64,000 bases of DNA. Origin: Corynebacterium sp. p3-SID1145. GTDB lineage: Bacteria; Actinomycetota; Actinomycetes; Mycobacteriales; Mycobacteriaceae. Below the pieces are notes generated by a model, which was not told the DNA's origin, made no database searches, and saw only the letters and a program-made list of their open reading frames with translations. A program made the position numbers and the translations under genes. Location: assembly GCA_025144245.1 (NCBI GenBank), contig JALXXC010000004.1, forward strand, positions 124,001 through 188,000, read 5' to 3'. This document shows, piece after piece, positions 18,283 through 27,813 of the stretch (its first letter is position 1; each line of letters opens with the position of its first letter).

Positions 18283-18364
18283 GTATGTCTGCTTGTGCCC
18301 GGTTTGATTGGCAAAGTGGAGGAGGAGAGGCTGCACCTGACCATGGGTACAGAAAGGATCGAGC

Positions 18365-20053
18365 ATGTCTGACAGGAAAGTTCTTCACGGGATCGGTGTT
18401 TCTTCGGGGGCGGCGTCGGGGCCGGCTGTGCTGGTGACGCCGGCGGTGGGCATCGATCGCCATGAGCCGGCGTCGGCGGATGTCGAGGTCGACGGTCAGC
18501 GCGTGCGCGACGCGCTCGACGGTGTCGCGGCCGGGCTGACGGAGCGCGCCGCCCACGCGGACGACGCCTCGAAGCAGATCCTCGAAGCCACCGCCATGCT
18601 GGCGAAGGACCGCGGCCTGATCAAAGGCATCGACAAGGAGCTCGCGAAGGGCACCGGCGTCACGGCCGCCGTCCACGCCGCGGTCGAGGTCTACGCGAAG
18701 AAACTGCGCAAAATCGGCGGCTACATGGCCGAGCGCGTCACCGATCTCTACGACATCCGCGACCGCGCGACCGCACGTCTGCGCGGACTTCCGGAGCCGG
18801 GCGTGCCGGACTTCACGGAACCGTCGGTGCTGATCGCGCATGACCTCGCACCCGCTGAGACGGCGACGCTTGACCGCAACAAGGTCCTCGGCATCGTAAC
18901 CGAAGCCGGCGGCGCAACGTCGCACACCGCGATCCTCGCCGCGCAGCTCGGCATTCCAGCCGCCGTCAAGGTCAAAGGAATCACCGAATCGCTTATCGAC
19001 GCCACCCCCGTCGCCCTCGACGGCGGCGTCGGCGAAGTCATCATCGCGCCGTCCACCTCGGACGTTGAGGAGCTCGAGGAACGCTCCCGTCGCCGCGCCC
19101 GCGCCCTCGCCGGATCGTCCGGTGAAGGTGCCACGAAGGACGGACGCAAGGTGAAGCTGCTGGCCAACATCGGCACCGCCGCCGACGCTGAATCCGCCGC
19201 CGCCATGGACCTGGAAGGCTCCGGCCTCTTCCGCACCGAATTCCTCTTCCTCGACCGCGAGCAGGCCCCATCGGTGGAGGAGCAGACCGAGACCTACACC
19301 TCTGTGCTGAGATCCTTCGGTGACCGCCGCGTTGTCGTCCGCACCCTCGACGCGGGTGCCGACAAGCCCCTCGCCTTCGCCGACCTCGGCCCCGAGGAGA
19401 ACCCCGCACTCGGTCAGCGCGGTGTCCGCCTGACCCAGGTACGCGAGGAACTCATGGACAACCAGCTCGCCGCTCTCGCCGCCGCACGTGAGGCCGTGCC
19501 GGAATCCGACCTGTGGGTCATGGCCCCCATGGTGGCGACGACGGAGGAGGCGCGGTGGTTCGTCGATAAGTGCCGGGCCGTCGGGCTGCCCAAGGCCGGC
19601 ATCATGGTGGAAACCCCCGCCGCCGCGATCCGCTCCGCGAACGTGCTGGTAATCGCCGACTTCGCGTCCATCGGCACCAACGACCTGTCCCAGTACACGA
19701 TGGCCGCCGACCGCCTCGAAGGCGACCTCGCCCCGCTTCTGTCCCCGTGGCAGCCCGCGGTGCTGTCCATGATCCGCGAGACCTGCCGCGGCGGCGATGC
19801 CACCGGCAAGCACATCGGTGTCTGCGGTGAGGCAGGCGGCGACCCGCTCATGGCCCTCGTCCTCGTCGGCCTCGGAGTGTCGTCCCTGTCCATGGCGCCG
19901 TCCAAGGTGGCTGCCGTGCGCGCCGCCCTCCGCCTCCACGACTTCGAGACTTGCAAACAGATGGCCAACTACGCCGTCGACGCCTGGAGCGCCAAGGAGG
20001 CACGCGAAGCCGCCCTCAGGCTCGCCGATCCGGTGCTGCGCGACCTGCTGTAG
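18365..20053 (+). CDS. ptsI: PTS enzyme I (phosphoenolpyruvate-protein phosphotransferase)
   Basis: It autophosphorylates from PEP and passes phosphate to HPr, driving sugar uptake. The phospho-histidine region GGATSHTAILAAQLGIPAAV is near residue 180-200, the PEP-binding GLFRTEFLFLDREQAPS around 290, GTNDLSQYTMAADR around 437 and the signature CGEAGGDPL around 487. It has 562 residues, normal for the family. No ptsH or ptsG lies in the window, so it is a stand-alone gene here. Two dispersed words occur in it (one exact reversed copy at 18991-19001 and a one-base variant at 19561-19571). Confidence 0.95.
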   Translation: MSDRKVLHGIGVSSGAASGPAVLVTPAVGIDRHEPASADVEVDGQRVRDALDGVAAGLTERAAHADDASKQILEATAMLAKDRGLIKGIDKELAKGTGVTAAVHAAVEVYAKKLRKIGGYMAERVTDLYDIRDRATARLRGLPEPGVPDFTEPSVLIAHDLAPAETATLDRNKVLGIVTEAGGATSHTAILAAQLGIPAAVKVKGITESLIDATPVALDGGVGEVIIAPSTSDVEELEERSRRRARALAGSSGEGATKDGRKVKLLANIGTAADAESAAAMDLEGSGLFRTEFLFLDREQAPSVEEQTETYTSVLRSFGDRRVVVRTLDAGADKPLAFADLGPEENPALGQRGVRLTQVREELMDNQLAALAAAREAVPESDLWVMAPMVATTEEARWFVDKCRAVGLPKAGIMVETPAAAIRSANVLVIADFASIGTNDLSQYTMAADRLEGDLAPLLSPWQPAVLSMIRETCRGGDATGKHIGVCGEAGGDPLMALVLVGLGVSSLSMAPSKVAAVRAALRLHDFETCKQMANYAVDAWSAKEAREAALRLADPVLRDLL

Positions 20054-20234
20054 CGGGTAGGAACACGCGCCGGGGACTGTCGACCCTCCCTGGCACTGCA
20101 CGGCGGCTGGCACGAACCAACTACTCAACTGCTGACACGGCGATCCCGCGAAACACCACGCAGGACCGCCGATCAAGCACGCCCGAAAACATGAGGCAAG
20201 AAAATCCGGTCGGATAGCAGAGGCGAACTGTGGT

Positions 20235-20295
20235 GCGCGGGGTGCTTTTGCCCGGTGCTGTTTTGCGCGGTGCTGTTGTGCCCGCTGCTTTTTGT
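20235..20295. repeat. Four imperfect 15-bp tandem repeats downstream of arcB
   Basis: Units begin at 20235, 20250, 20265 and 20280 (the last is 16 bases), with consensus GCGCGGTGCTGTTTT. They lie in the 264-base gap between ptsI and the end of arcB, just past the arcB stop on the arcB transcript. The rest of the gap (20054-20234) shows no feature I can support. Confidence 0.7.
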
Positions 20296-20317
20296 GCGGT
20301 GTTGGTTCAAGCGGGGG

Positions 20318-21307
20318 CTACTTGAGGGTGGCGTACATGATCGCCTTGATGGAGTGCATGCGGTTCTCGGCCTCATCGAAGACCTTGGACTGGGCGGACT
20401 CGAAGACCTCGTTGGTGACTTCCATCTCGGTGATGCCGAATTTCTCGGCGATGTCGGCGCCGATTGCTGTCTTGGTGTCGTGGTAGGAGGGCAGGCAGTG
20501 CATGAAGATGGCGTCGGGGGCGGCCTTCGCCATAACGGCAGAGGTGACGCGGTAGGGCTCGAGGAGCCGGATGCGCTCTTCCCAAATGTCGTCGGGCTCG
20601 CCCATGGAAACCCAAATGTCGGTGTAGACGACGTGGGCGCCGGTGACGGCTTCGTCGACATCCTCGGTGAGGGTGATGGGGGCGGCGGTGGGGAGGGAGG
20701 TGCAGGCGTCGATAAGCTCTTGCTCCGGCATTTGTTCCTTGGGGCCGCAAGCGACGAAATGAATGCCGAGCTTCGCGCACACAACCATGAGTGAATTGGC
20801 GACGTTGTTGCGCGCGTCGCCCATGTAGACGAGCTTGAGGCCGCGGAGCCCTTGCGGGAAATTCTCCTCGATGGTGAGCATGTCGGCGATCATCTGGGTG
20901 GGGTGGAATTCGGTGGTCAGGCCGTTCCACACGGGGACGCCAGCGTTGGCGGCGAGCTCCTCGACGATGTCCTGGCCGAAACCGCGGTATTCGATGCCGT
21001 CGAACATGCGGCCCAGCACGCGGGCGGTGTCGGCGATGGATTCCTTCTTGCCCATCTGCGACGAGCCGGGATCGAGGTAAGTGACGCCCATGCCCAGGTC
21101 GTGGCCGGCGACTTCGAACGAGCAGCGGGTGCGCGTCGACGTTTTTTCGAAGAGCAGCACGATGTTCTTGCCCTCCAGGTACCGGTGCGGGGTGCCGGTG
21201 AGCTTGAGGTTCTTGAACTGACGCGATAGGTCGATCAGGTACCGGATTTCCTCGGGCGTGAAATCGAGCAGCTTCAGAAAATTGCGGCCGGACAGACTGA
21301 CAGGCAT
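20318..21307 (-). CDS. arcB: Ornithine carbamoyltransferase, catabolic type
   Basis: It catalyses carbamoyl phosphate plus ornithine to citrulline, or the reverse in arginine breakdown. The 329-residue product from ATG 21307 (AAGGAG 9 bases upstream) has the carbamoyl phosphate site FEKTSTRTRCSFEVA, DPGSSQMGKKESI, FHPTQMIADMLT, DARNNVANSLMV, DIWVSMGEP and the ornithine site MHCLPSYHD. The overall sequence is of the ArcB group rather than biosynthetic ArgF. No arcA, arcC or arcD lies beside it. It is divergent from clpC across a 231-base regulatory gap. Confidence 0.92.
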   Translation of the reverse strand: MPVSLSGRNFLKLLDFTPEEIRYLIDLSRQFKNLKLTGTPHRYLEGKNIVLLFEKTSTRTRCSFEVAGHDLGMGVTYLDPGSSQMGKKESIADTARVLGRMFDGIEYRGFGQDIVEELAANAGVPVWNGLTTEFHPTQMIADMLTIEENFPQGLRGLKLVYMGDARNNVANSLMVVCAKLGIHFVACGPKEQMPEQELIDACTSLPTAAPITLTEDVDEAVTGAHVVYTDIWVSMGEPDDIWEERIRLLEPYRVTSAVMAKAAPDAIFMHCLPSYHDTKTAIGADIAEKFGITEMEVTNEVFESAQSKVFDEAENRMHSIKAIMYATLK

Positions 21308-21372
21308 TGGGGTGCTCCTTTCGGTTTCCGTCCATCCTATTTGCGCATTTCGCTTATCGACGTCCCACCCTT

Positions 21373-21389
21373 GTTCGCTACCAGCGAAC
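21373..21389. promoter_or_regulatory. Candidate ClgR operator upstream of clpC
   Basis: GTTCGCTACCAGCGAAC is a perfect 7-3-7 palindrome containing CGCT-N3-AGCG, the core recognised by the actinobacterial protease regulator ClgR. It lies 150 bases before clpC and 66 bases before the arcB start. ClgR activation of clpC is known in corynebacteria; binding here is inferred. Confidence 0.65.
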
Positions 21390-21476
21390 ACCCCCAGGAG
21401 CTGGTGTTTTGCGGCTTTTGGGCGGTTTGCTCTTTCGAGGAGGGATTGTCCCGTGTACGTGCGCGTTATGGTGGGT

Positions 21477-21506
21477 GGAACTTAACGCCAATTAACTCAG
21501 AAGTTA
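21477..21506 (+). promoter_or_regulatory. Possible SigH-type promoter of clpC
   Basis: GGAACT at 21477-21482 and AGTTAG around 21502 are separated by about 19 bases. This fits the GGAAY - GTT pattern of stress sigma factor SigH promoters, which control clpC in C. glutamicum. Spacing and the second element are only approximate. Confidence 0.4.
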
Positions 21507-21538
21507 GCTCTCACCAACAGCCAAAAAGGGGTTGCCAC

Positions 21539-24388
21539 ATGTTCGAGCGGTTTACTGACCGTGCACGTCGCGTGATCGTGCTGGCCCAGCAGGAAGCGCG
21601 CGACCTGAACCACAACTACATCGGCACCGAGCACATTTTGCTCGGTCTGATTCAGGAGGGCGAGGGCGTTGCTGCCAAGGCCCTCGAGTCGATGGGGATC
21701 AACCTCGAGGATGTGCGTCGCGAGGTCATCGACATCATCGGGCGCGGCACGCAGCCGCACACCGGCCACGTGCCGTTTACGCCGCGCGCGAAGAAGGTGC
21801 TGGAGCTCGCTCTGCGCGAGGGCCTGCAGATGGGCCACAAGTACATCGGCACTGAGTTCCTGCTGCTCGGCCTGATCCGTGAGGGTGAGGGTGTCGCGGC
21901 GCAGGTGCTGATCAAGCTCGGCGCGGATCTGCCGCGTGTGCGCCAGCAGGTCATTCAGCTGCTCTCGGGTTACGAGGGTGGCGACGGCCAGAATCCCGAG
22001 GTCGCCGAAGGTCAGGGCAGCGGCCCGAGCCTTGCCGGCGCCGGCTCTAGCCAGGGTGGCCTGGGCGGCCCGCGCGGTGGCGGGGGCGAGCGCTCTAATT
22101 CTCTGGTGCTCGACCAGTTCGGCCGCAACCTGACCGCCGCCGCGAAGGAAGGCAAGCTCGACCCGGTCGTTGGACGCGACAAGGAGATCGAGCGCATCAT
22201 GCAGGTGCTGTCGCGCCGCACGAAGAACAACCCGGTGCTCATCGGTGAGCCGGGTGTGGGCAAGACCGCTGTCGTCGAGGGCCTGGCTCTGGATATCGCG
22301 AACGGCAAGGTCCCGGAGACGCTGAAGGACAAGCAGGTCTACTCGCTCGACCTGGGTTCCCTGGTGGCCGGTTCCCGTTACCGCGGTGACTTCGAGGAGC
22401 GCCTGAAGAAGGTGCTCAAGGAGATCAACCAGCGCGGCGACATCATCTTGTTCATCGACGAGATCCACACGCTCGTCGGTGCCGGTGCCGCTGAGGGCGC
22501 CATCGACGCGGCCTCGCTGCTGAAGCCGAAGCTTGCCCGCGGCGAGCTCCAGACGATCGGTGCGACGACGCTCGACGAGTACCGCAAGCACATCGAGAAG
22601 GACGCCGCGTTGGAGCGCCGCTTCCAGCCGGTGCAGGTGGACGAGCCGAGCATCGACGACACTATCTTGATCCTCAAGGGCCTGCGCGACCGTTACGAGG
22701 CGCACCACCGCGTGTCCTACACCGACGACGCGCTGGCCGCCGCGGCGAACTTGTCGGACCGCTACATCAACGACCGCTTCCTGCCGGACAAGGCCGTCGA
22801 TCTTCTCGACGAGGCTGGCGCCCGCATGCGCATTAAGCGCATGACCGCGCCGAAGGGGCTGCGCGAGGTCGACGACCGCATCGCCGACGTACGCAAGGAA
22901 AAGGAAGCCGCGATCGATGCCCAGGACTTCGAGAAGGCCGCTGGCCTGCGCGACACCGAGCGCAAGCTCGGCGAAGAGCGCGCCGAGAAGGAGAAGCAGT
23001 GGCGCTCCGGCGAGCTCGAGGATATCGCCGAGGTGGGCGAGGAGCAGATCGCGGACGTGCTGGCGAACTGGACCGGCATCCCGGTGTTCAAGCTCACCGA
23101 GTCCGAGTCGTCGCGCCTGCTCAACATGGAGGAGGAGCTGCACAAGCGCATCATCGGCCAGGACGATGCCGTCAAGGCCGTCTCGCGCGCTATCCGCCGC
23201 ACCCGCGCCGGTCTGAAGGATCCGCGCCGCCCGTCCGGCTCGTTCATCTTCGCCGGCCCGTCCGGTGTGGGTAAGACCGAGCTGTCGAAGGCACTCGCCG
23301 AGTTCCTCTTCGGCGAAGAGGATGCCCTGATCCAGGTCGACATGGGCGAGTTCCACGACCGGTTCACCGCGTCCCGCCTGTTCGGTGCCCCTCCGGGATA
23401 CGTCGGCTACGAAGAGGGTGGCCAGCTCACGGAGAAGGTGCGCCGCAAGCCGTTCTCCGTCGTGCTTTTCGACGAGATCGAGAAAGCCCACAAGGAGATC
23501 TACAACACCCTCCTGCAGGTGCTCGAGGAAGGTCGTCTCACCGACGGCCAGGGCCGCAACGTCGACTTCAAGAACACCGTCCTGATCTTCACCTCCAACC
23601 TGGGTACCTCCGACATCTCCAAGGCTGTCGGGATCGGCTTCACCGGCGACAGCGCCACGGACGCCGATGCCCAGTACGAGCGCATGAAGAACAAGGTCCA
23701 CGATGAGCTGAAGAAGCACTTCCGCCCCGAGTTCCTCAACCGCATCGACGAGATCGTCGTCTTCCACCAGCTCACCCAGGAGCAGATCGTCGAGATGGTC
23801 GAGCTGCTGGTCACCCGCCTGGAGAAGAACCTCGCCGCGCAGGACATGGGCATCGAGCTTTCCGACGCCGCCAAGAACCTCCTCGCCGCCCGCGGCTTCG
23901 ACCCGGTTCTCGGCGCCCGCCCGCTCCGCCGCACCCTGCAGCGCGAGATCGAGGATGTCCTGTCCGAGAAGATCCTCTTCGGCGAGATCGGTGCCGGTGA
24001 GATCATTGAGGTCGACGTGAAGAACTGGGACGGCAAGACTGACAGCCCGCGCGACTACGAATCGGCCGAGTTCACCTTCACCCCGAAGCCGAAGCCACTG
24101 CCGGAGGACACCTTCGGCGACCTCGACGAGGACGATGTCCGTGACATCGCCCCGCAGGATGGCCAGGAGGACGTGCAGATTCGTGCGACCATCCCGCCGG
24201 ACCCGACTGATTCCGACGATTCGGATGGTTCCGACGAGACCGAGACCACCAGCTTTGGCGGCGGTGACGAGGCCACGGGCACCGATACGCTCGAGCCCCC
24301 GCGCGAAAGCGAAGGTGACGGCAACGAGGAGGCCGATGGCCCCAAGCCTGACGATCTTTCCGACGGCGACGACGGTGAGAAAGCCTAG
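21539..24388 (+). CDS. clpC: ATP-dependent Clp protease ATPase subunit ClpC
   Basis: This AAA+ unfoldase feeds ClpP. ATG 21539 begins [20 protein letters not shown], the standard ClpC N-terminus; the frame is open further upstream but those residues are unlike ClpC. There are two Clp N repeats (residues 1-145), Walker [16 protein letters not shown] at about 236, a UVR segment (about 425-460), a second Walker [18 protein letters not shown] at about 572 and the ClpP-contact region in the second AAA module. The last 100 residues are a strongly acidic Asp/Glu/Ser tail. Length is 949. Upstream lie ClgR- and SigH-type signals; two hairpins follow. Confidence 0.96.
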   Translation: MFERFTDRARRVIVLAQQEARDLNHNYIGTEHILLGLIQEGEGVAAKALESMGINLEDVRREVIDIIGRGTQPHTGHVPFTPRAKKVLELALREGLQMGHKYIGTEFLLLGLIREGEGVAAQVLIKLGADLPRVRQQVIQLLSGYEGGDGQNPEVAEGQGSGPSLAGAGSSQGGLGGPRGGGGERSNSLVLDQFGRNLTAAAKEGKLDPVVGRDKEIERIMQVLSRRTKNNPVLIGEPGVGKTAVVEGLALDIANGKVPETLKDKQVYSLDLGSLVAGSRYRGDFEERLKKVLKEINQRGDIILFIDEIHTLVGAGAAEGAIDAASLLKPKLARGELQTIGATTLDEYRKHIEKDAALERRFQPVQVDEPSIDDTILILKGLRDRYEAHHRVSYTDDALAAAANLSDRYINDRFLPDKAVDLLDEAGARMRIKRMTAPKGLREVDDRIADVRKEKEAAIDAQDFEKAAGLRDTERKLGEERAEKEKQWRSGELEDIAEVGEEQIADVLANWTGIPVFKLTESESSRLLNMEEELHKRIIGQDDAVKAVSRAIRRTRAGLKDPRRPSGSFIFAGPSGVGKTELSKALAEFLFGEEDALIQVDMGEFHDRFTASRLFGAPPGYVGYEEGGQLTEKVRRKPFSVVLFDEIEKAHKEIYNTLLQVLEEGRLTDGQGRNVDFKNTVLIFTSNLGTSDISKAVGIGFTGDSATDADAQYERMKNKVHDELKKHFRPEFLNRIDEIVVFHQLTQEQIVEMVELLVTRLEKNLAAQDMGIELSDAAKNLLAARGFDPVLGARPLRRTLQREIEDVLSEKILFGEIGAGEIIEVDVKNWDGKTDSPRDYESAEFTFTPKPKPLPEDTFGDLDEDDVRDIAPQDGQEDVQIRATIPPDPTDSDDSDGSDETETTSFGGGDEATGTDTLEPPRESEGDGNEEADGPKPDDLSDGDDGEKA

Positions 24389-24460
24389 GGGCTTCGGAGC
24401 CTTTGCATAGCAGCGCTCCCCGCACACCCAGAGAAATTGCTGGGTGTGCGGGGAGCGTTT
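24389..24460 (+). terminator. Terminators after clpC
   Basis: A small hairpin GGGGCTTCGGAGCCTTT begins at the clpC stop. A second, perfect 18-base-pair stem (24414-24431 with 24440-24457, 8-base loop) follows and is closed by TTTT at 24458-24461. The second lies 28 bases from the end of the convergent lipase gene and can serve both strands. Confidence 0.9.
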
Positions 24461-24487
24461 TCACGTCCGCTGGAAGGCCCCTGACTA

Positions 24488-25924
24488 TTAGAAGGTGCCA
24501 CAGTTGGAGTGGTTCGGCACGTCGTTGAAGCGGTCGAACATCCACTGCATCGAAGGACCCACGTGGGTGAAGATGCCGACGACGTGGTTGCCTGCGGTCT
24601 TGAGACCGGGGGTCAGCGGTGGAAGAGCACTGTCGTAGTAGGTGAGGTTGGCGCCGAGAGCGCAGTGATCACGGGCCATCTGCGCCACTTGGTCGCTCGG
24701 GACCACGTCGTCGTGGCCGGCGGTAGAGACCATGATCGGGCCGGTGGGCAGGCGGCGGCCGAGCTTCTGGGCATCCTGAAGCTTGCGCATGGCGGGCGGC
24801 TCCACGACAGCCTCACTCAGTGGCTTCCCGCTGGTGGTGAACTGGCGTGTATCGCTAAAGTCCCACCTGAGGGCACTGTCCGCGATGCACGCGTCGGCGG
24901 TGGCGGCGAGGAACTCGCGGCCGCGGTCGGTGAAGATCGGTTCCAGCACAGGGCCGAGCTCCGGGTAGCGCTCCTGCCAAGCGTTGATGGCGAAGCCGAG
25001 AACCGACGTGATCGTCGAACCATCGACGCCGCGCATCGACGCCGGCAGGTCCGCCGGGGGTGCGCCTGAGAACGTCGCCTTCACATTCAGCTCAGGTGCG
25101 TACGTGGATGCCAGCTCAGCCGCGGCCGCCGCAGCACCGCCGCCTTGGGAATAACCCCAGAAGCCGACCGGGATCTCGACGGAGGTGGTGGCCCGGGCGG
25201 CGTCGAGCATGGCGTGGCCTTCTTCCTCGTGGAGCACGTACATGTGCCCGCCGGGCGTACCGAGCCCGATGTAGTCCGTGACCACGACGCGCATGCCCAT
25301 GAGTGCCGCCGCCTGATAGCTCGGCAGCTCATAGTTCGTGCCCAGGGAACCCGTGGAGAGGTTGGCCTGCCCCAACATCCAGGTGCCCCGCGATGGGGCA
25401 CACGCATCGCCGGACCCGCGGGTGCCAGGACCGAAGACGACAGTCGGCCGCGGGCCCTTGCCGCGCCACGGGTTCGCCGGCTCGATGATCGCACCGCTGA
25501 CAGGGACGACCTCACCGTGCACTGTCGTCGAGGTGTAGAGGATCCGCTTTGCGTGGCCGTAGAAGTTCGGGCCCAGGATATTCAGCAGGTGCGGCGCGGG
25601 TTGTGTGCGGAGGATCTTGCCCGGCCGGTCGAGCTGGTCGGCCGGGGCCGGCTCGTCGTAGAACGGGTCGTAGCCGTGTACCGGGGCACCGCCCGGGGTC
25701 GTGGCCGCATGCTCGATGCCTTCACGGATTTCCTGGGCGGTCTGCGCTTGAGCCGCAGGGGTGCCCAGGCCGGCCGTGGTGCCATCCACCGCAGCAGCGC
25801 TCAGTCCCGCAGCGGTGATGAATGCGGCGGCGGTGCGGGCAATGGTGCTCTTTCCACCCGATGAGCCCCGGTTCAGGCACAGACGGCGGGAAGAAAGCAA
25901 GGTGTGGGAAACGACACGAATCAT
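24488..25924 (-). CDS. Secreted lipase of the LIP family
   Basis: A 478-residue exported alpha/beta hydrolase. The N-terminus has basic residues, a hydrophobic stretch (about 27-46) and an AQAQT-type cleavage zone around 58-60. The nucleophile elbow is GFWGYSQGGGAAAA; the acid lies in STAGHDDVVPSDQVAQM and the histidine probably in TAGNHVVGIFTH. This matches the secretory lipase family (PF03583 type) common in lipid-requiring corynebacteria. The ATG is at 25924. It is divergent from the DUF4236 gene, and the 104-base gap (25925-26028) holds no clear operator. Confidence 0.88.
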   Translation of the reverse strand: MIRVVSHTLLSSRRLCLNRGSSGGKSTIARTAAAFITAAGLSAAAVDGTTAGLGTPAAQAQTAQEIREGIEHAATTPGGAPVHGYDPFYDEPAPADQLDRPGKILRTQPAPHLLNILGPNFYGHAKRILYTSTTVHGEVVPVSGAIIEPANPWRGKGPRPTVVFGPGTRGSGDACAPSRGTWMLGQANLSTGSLGTNYELPSYQAAALMGMRVVVTDYIGLGTPGGHMYVLHEEEGHAMLDAARATTSVEIPVGFWGYSQGGGAAAAAAELASTYAPELNVKATFSGAPPADLPASMRGVDGSTITSVLGFAINAWQERYPELGPVLEPIFTDRGREFLAATADACIADSALRWDFSDTRQFTTSGKPLSEAVVEPPAMRKLQDAQKLGRRLPTGPIMVSTAGHDDVVPSDQVAQMARDHCALGANLTYYDSALPPLTPGLKTAGNHVVGIFTHVGPSMQWMFDRFNDVPNHSNCGTF

Positions 25925-26028
25925 GCGTCGAATATTAAGCCAGTTTTGGGGATGTCGCGTGGTTTCTGTCGAAAAACGAGGGCGGTAGCGGGCGCGGGGG
26001 TTGGGTGGCCGTCGTAAGATGTGGCGCT

Positions 26029-26199
26029 ATGGGTTTGCTCTACAGGGATAAGAAGAAGGTCGGCAAGAACTCGTGGATCAACATGTCCAAATCGGGTGCG
26101 TCGATGTCCACGAAGATGGGGCCAGTGACATTCAACTCGCGCGGCGGCGTGTGGGTGAAGCTGCCCGGTGGCATGACCTATCGCGGGCGCTGGAAGTAG
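26029..26199 (+). CDS. Small DUF4236-type protein, 56 residues
   Basis: MGLLYRDKKKVGKNSWINMS and the following SKSGASMSTKMGPVTFNSRG resemble the short basic DUF4236 domain (a glycine-rich fold often written LNVSKSGVSVS). TAAGAT ends 8 bases before the ATG, consistent with leaderless transcription. An in-frame GTG 24 bases upstream is less likely because the family starts at MGLL. Function unknown. Confidence 0.7.
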   Translation: MGLLYRDKKKVGKNSWINMSKSGASMSTKMGPVTFNSRGGVWVKLPGGMTYRGRWK

Positions 26200-26220
26200 C
26201 ACGGAACAAGCGGGGAACAA

Positions 26221-26251
26221 GCACGGCACAAGCGGTTCTGGGCGGCCGTGC
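26221..26251. terminator. Weak hairpin between the DUF4236 gene and mutY
   Basis: GCACGGC (26221-26227) pairs with GCCGTGC (26245-26251) around a 17-base loop, between two convergent gene ends. It has no T run. The preceding bases repeat ACAAGC three times (26207-26232). Confidence 0.35.
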
Positions 26252-26261
26252 CGGGGTGCAG

Positions 26262-27167
26262 CTAGGGAAGGCGGAACTGCCCGTCGCTGTCTTGCACGGC
26301 TAGCCCGTCGTCGAGAAGCGAGTACAGCGCCCGGGATCGCTGGCCGTCGTCGGGCCAAACGATGTCGATTGCTGCTTGCGGCACGGGGCCGCTGGCTTCG
26401 CGCAGCACTTTCATGATTTTGCCGCGCACCTGCCGGTCGGTGCCGGCGAATTTCTGGACCTTGCGGCGGGCGAGCTCTTCCTCGGTGGGCGCAGGTGAGC
26501 CGGCGGCGACCCAGGCGCAGGAGTCGAGCAGGGGGCAGGTCCCGCAGGCCGGGTTGGCGGCGGTGCACACCGTGGCGCCGAGTTCCATGAGGCCCGCTGA
26601 GAACACGGCGGCGCTGGAATCTGCAGGGTGGGCATGGCCAGCGGCATCGGCTGAGTCGGCGGCGGTGGGCAGCAGCGCCGCAACCCATTCCAGCTCAGCC
26701 TTCTGTGGGCGCGCGAGCGGCCGTCCGGCGACGGCACGCGCGTAGACGCGGCGCACGTTGGTGTCCACGACGGGCACAGCCTGCCCGTAGGCGAAGGCGG
26801 CGACGGCGCGGGCCGTGTAGTCGCCGATGCCGGGCAGGGCGAGCAACGAGTCGACGGAGGAGGGGACGCGGCCGTGGTGGTCGTCGACAAGCGATTGAGC
26901 GCATTCTTTGAGGCGGAGCGCGCGGCGCGGGTAGCCGAGGGTACCCCACGCGCGCAGGACATCGTCTGTGGGCGCGGCGGCGAGGTCGGCGGGCGTGGGC
27001 CAGCGGGCGATCCATTCTTCCCAGATGGGGGCGACGCGGGCGACGGGGGTTTGGTGGCTCATCACTTCGGACAGCAGCACGCCCCAGGGGGTGGTGCCGG
27101 GGCGCCGCCAGGGGAGGTCGCGGGCGTTGTCGCGGTACCAGTCGATGATGTTCGCGGGATCAATCAC
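26262..27167 (-). CDS. mutY: Adenine DNA glycosylase MutY
   Basis: It removes adenine mispaired with 8-oxoguanine. The 301 residues run from a GTG at 27167 (VIDPANIIDWYRDNARDLPW, the usual MutY beginning). The helix-hairpin-helix and catalytic region are LLALPGIGDYTARAVAAFAY and VVDTNVRRVYAR (catalytic Asp); the iron-sulfur ligands are C-x6-C-x2-C-x5-C in CTAANPACGTCPLLDSC. The C-terminal NUDIX-like domain of many MutY proteins is missing, as in other corynebacteria. It is divergent from can, with only 22 bases between starts. Confidence 0.93.
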   Translation of the reverse strand: MIDPANIIDWYRDNARDLPWRRPGTTPWGVLLSEVMSHQTPVARVAPIWEEWIARWPTPADLAAAPTDDVLRAWGTLGYPRRALRLKECAQSLVDDHHGRVPSSVDSLLALPGIGDYTARAVAAFAYGQAVPVVDTNVRRVYARAVAGRPLARPQKAELEWVAALLPTAADSADAAGHAHPADSSAAVFSAGLMELGATVCTAANPACGTCPLLDSCAWVAAGSPAPTEEELARRKVQKFAGTDRQVRGKIMKVLREASGPVPQAAIDIVWPDDGQRSRALYSLLDDGLAVQDSDGQFRLP

Positions 27168-27189
27168 AATACGTGCAAGAATAGTGGCT

Positions 27190-27804
27190 ATGCCTTTCAG
27201 GAAGATTCCGCGGGATGCGTGGGCGCATCTTGAAGCGGGTAACGCGAGGTTCGCCAGCGAGCGCCCGGAGCACCCGAACACCAATGCTTATCGACGCGCC
27301 GAGCTCCGCTCCGGCCAAGCCCCCTTCGCCGCAGTGCTGGCGTGCTCGGATTCGCGGGTGCCGGTGGAGATGCTTTTCGACGTCGGCCTCGGCGACCTCT
27401 TCGTCATCCGCACCGCCGGCGGCTGCGTCGACGCGGCAGTGACCGGCTCCCTGGAATACGCGGTGAAGTCGTTGGGTGTGTCCCTGATCGTGGTGCTGAG
27501 CCACGAGAGCTGCGGCGCGATCGGTGCGGCTGCATCGTCGTTCGAGGAAGGGGATTTGCCGGCTGATCTGACGCGCGTGTTCGTGGAGAAGATCGCGCCG
27601 AGTGTCCTGGCTGCCCAGCGCGCCGGGCGCGACGACCGTGCCGGCATCGAGGAAGTCCACGCGGAGGTCACCGCGGAGCACATCATGGCCCGCATTCCGG
27701 CTTTGCAGTCGAAGGTGGATGAAGGCAGCGTCGGTGTCGTCGCCGCAAGATACAGGCTTGAAGATGGCCGCGTCACAAGCGTTCAGGAGCATTTCGCGGG
27801 TTAG
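27190..27804 (+). CDS. can: Beta-class carbonic anhydrase
   Basis: It interconverts CO2 and bicarbonate, needed for carboxylating enzymes. The 204 residues contain the zinc and dyad motif ACSDSRVPVE around residue 50 and the second zinc motif SHESCGAIGAA around 105. The start is ATG 27190; a longer upstream frame belongs to the mutY antisense and is rejected. The gene order mutY-can-(membrane protein)-disA matches mycobacteria. A reversed CGTCGATAAGC word is read in frame as AYRR (27286-27296). Confidence 0.93.
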   Translation: MPFRKIPRDAWAHLEAGNARFASERPEHPNTNAYRRAELRSGQAPFAAVLACSDSRVPVEMLFDVGLGDLFVIRTAGGCVDAAVTGSLEYAVKSLGVSLIVVLSHESCGAIGAAASSFEEGDLPADLTRVFVEKIAPSVLAAQRAGRDDRAGIEEVHAEVTAEHIMARIPALQSKVDEGSVGVVAARYRLEDGRVTSVQEHFAG

Positions 27805-27813
27805 GATCACGGT

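Noticed and set aside
17636..20176. An 846-codon open frame on the minus strand
   Set aside because: It is antisense to ptsI and the TM2 gene, both with clear families; no domain is recognisable.
21497..24427. A 976-codon open frame on the minus strand
   Set aside because: It is the exact antisense of clpC. Long antisense frames are normal in GC-rich genes; the product is low in Lys and has no domain.
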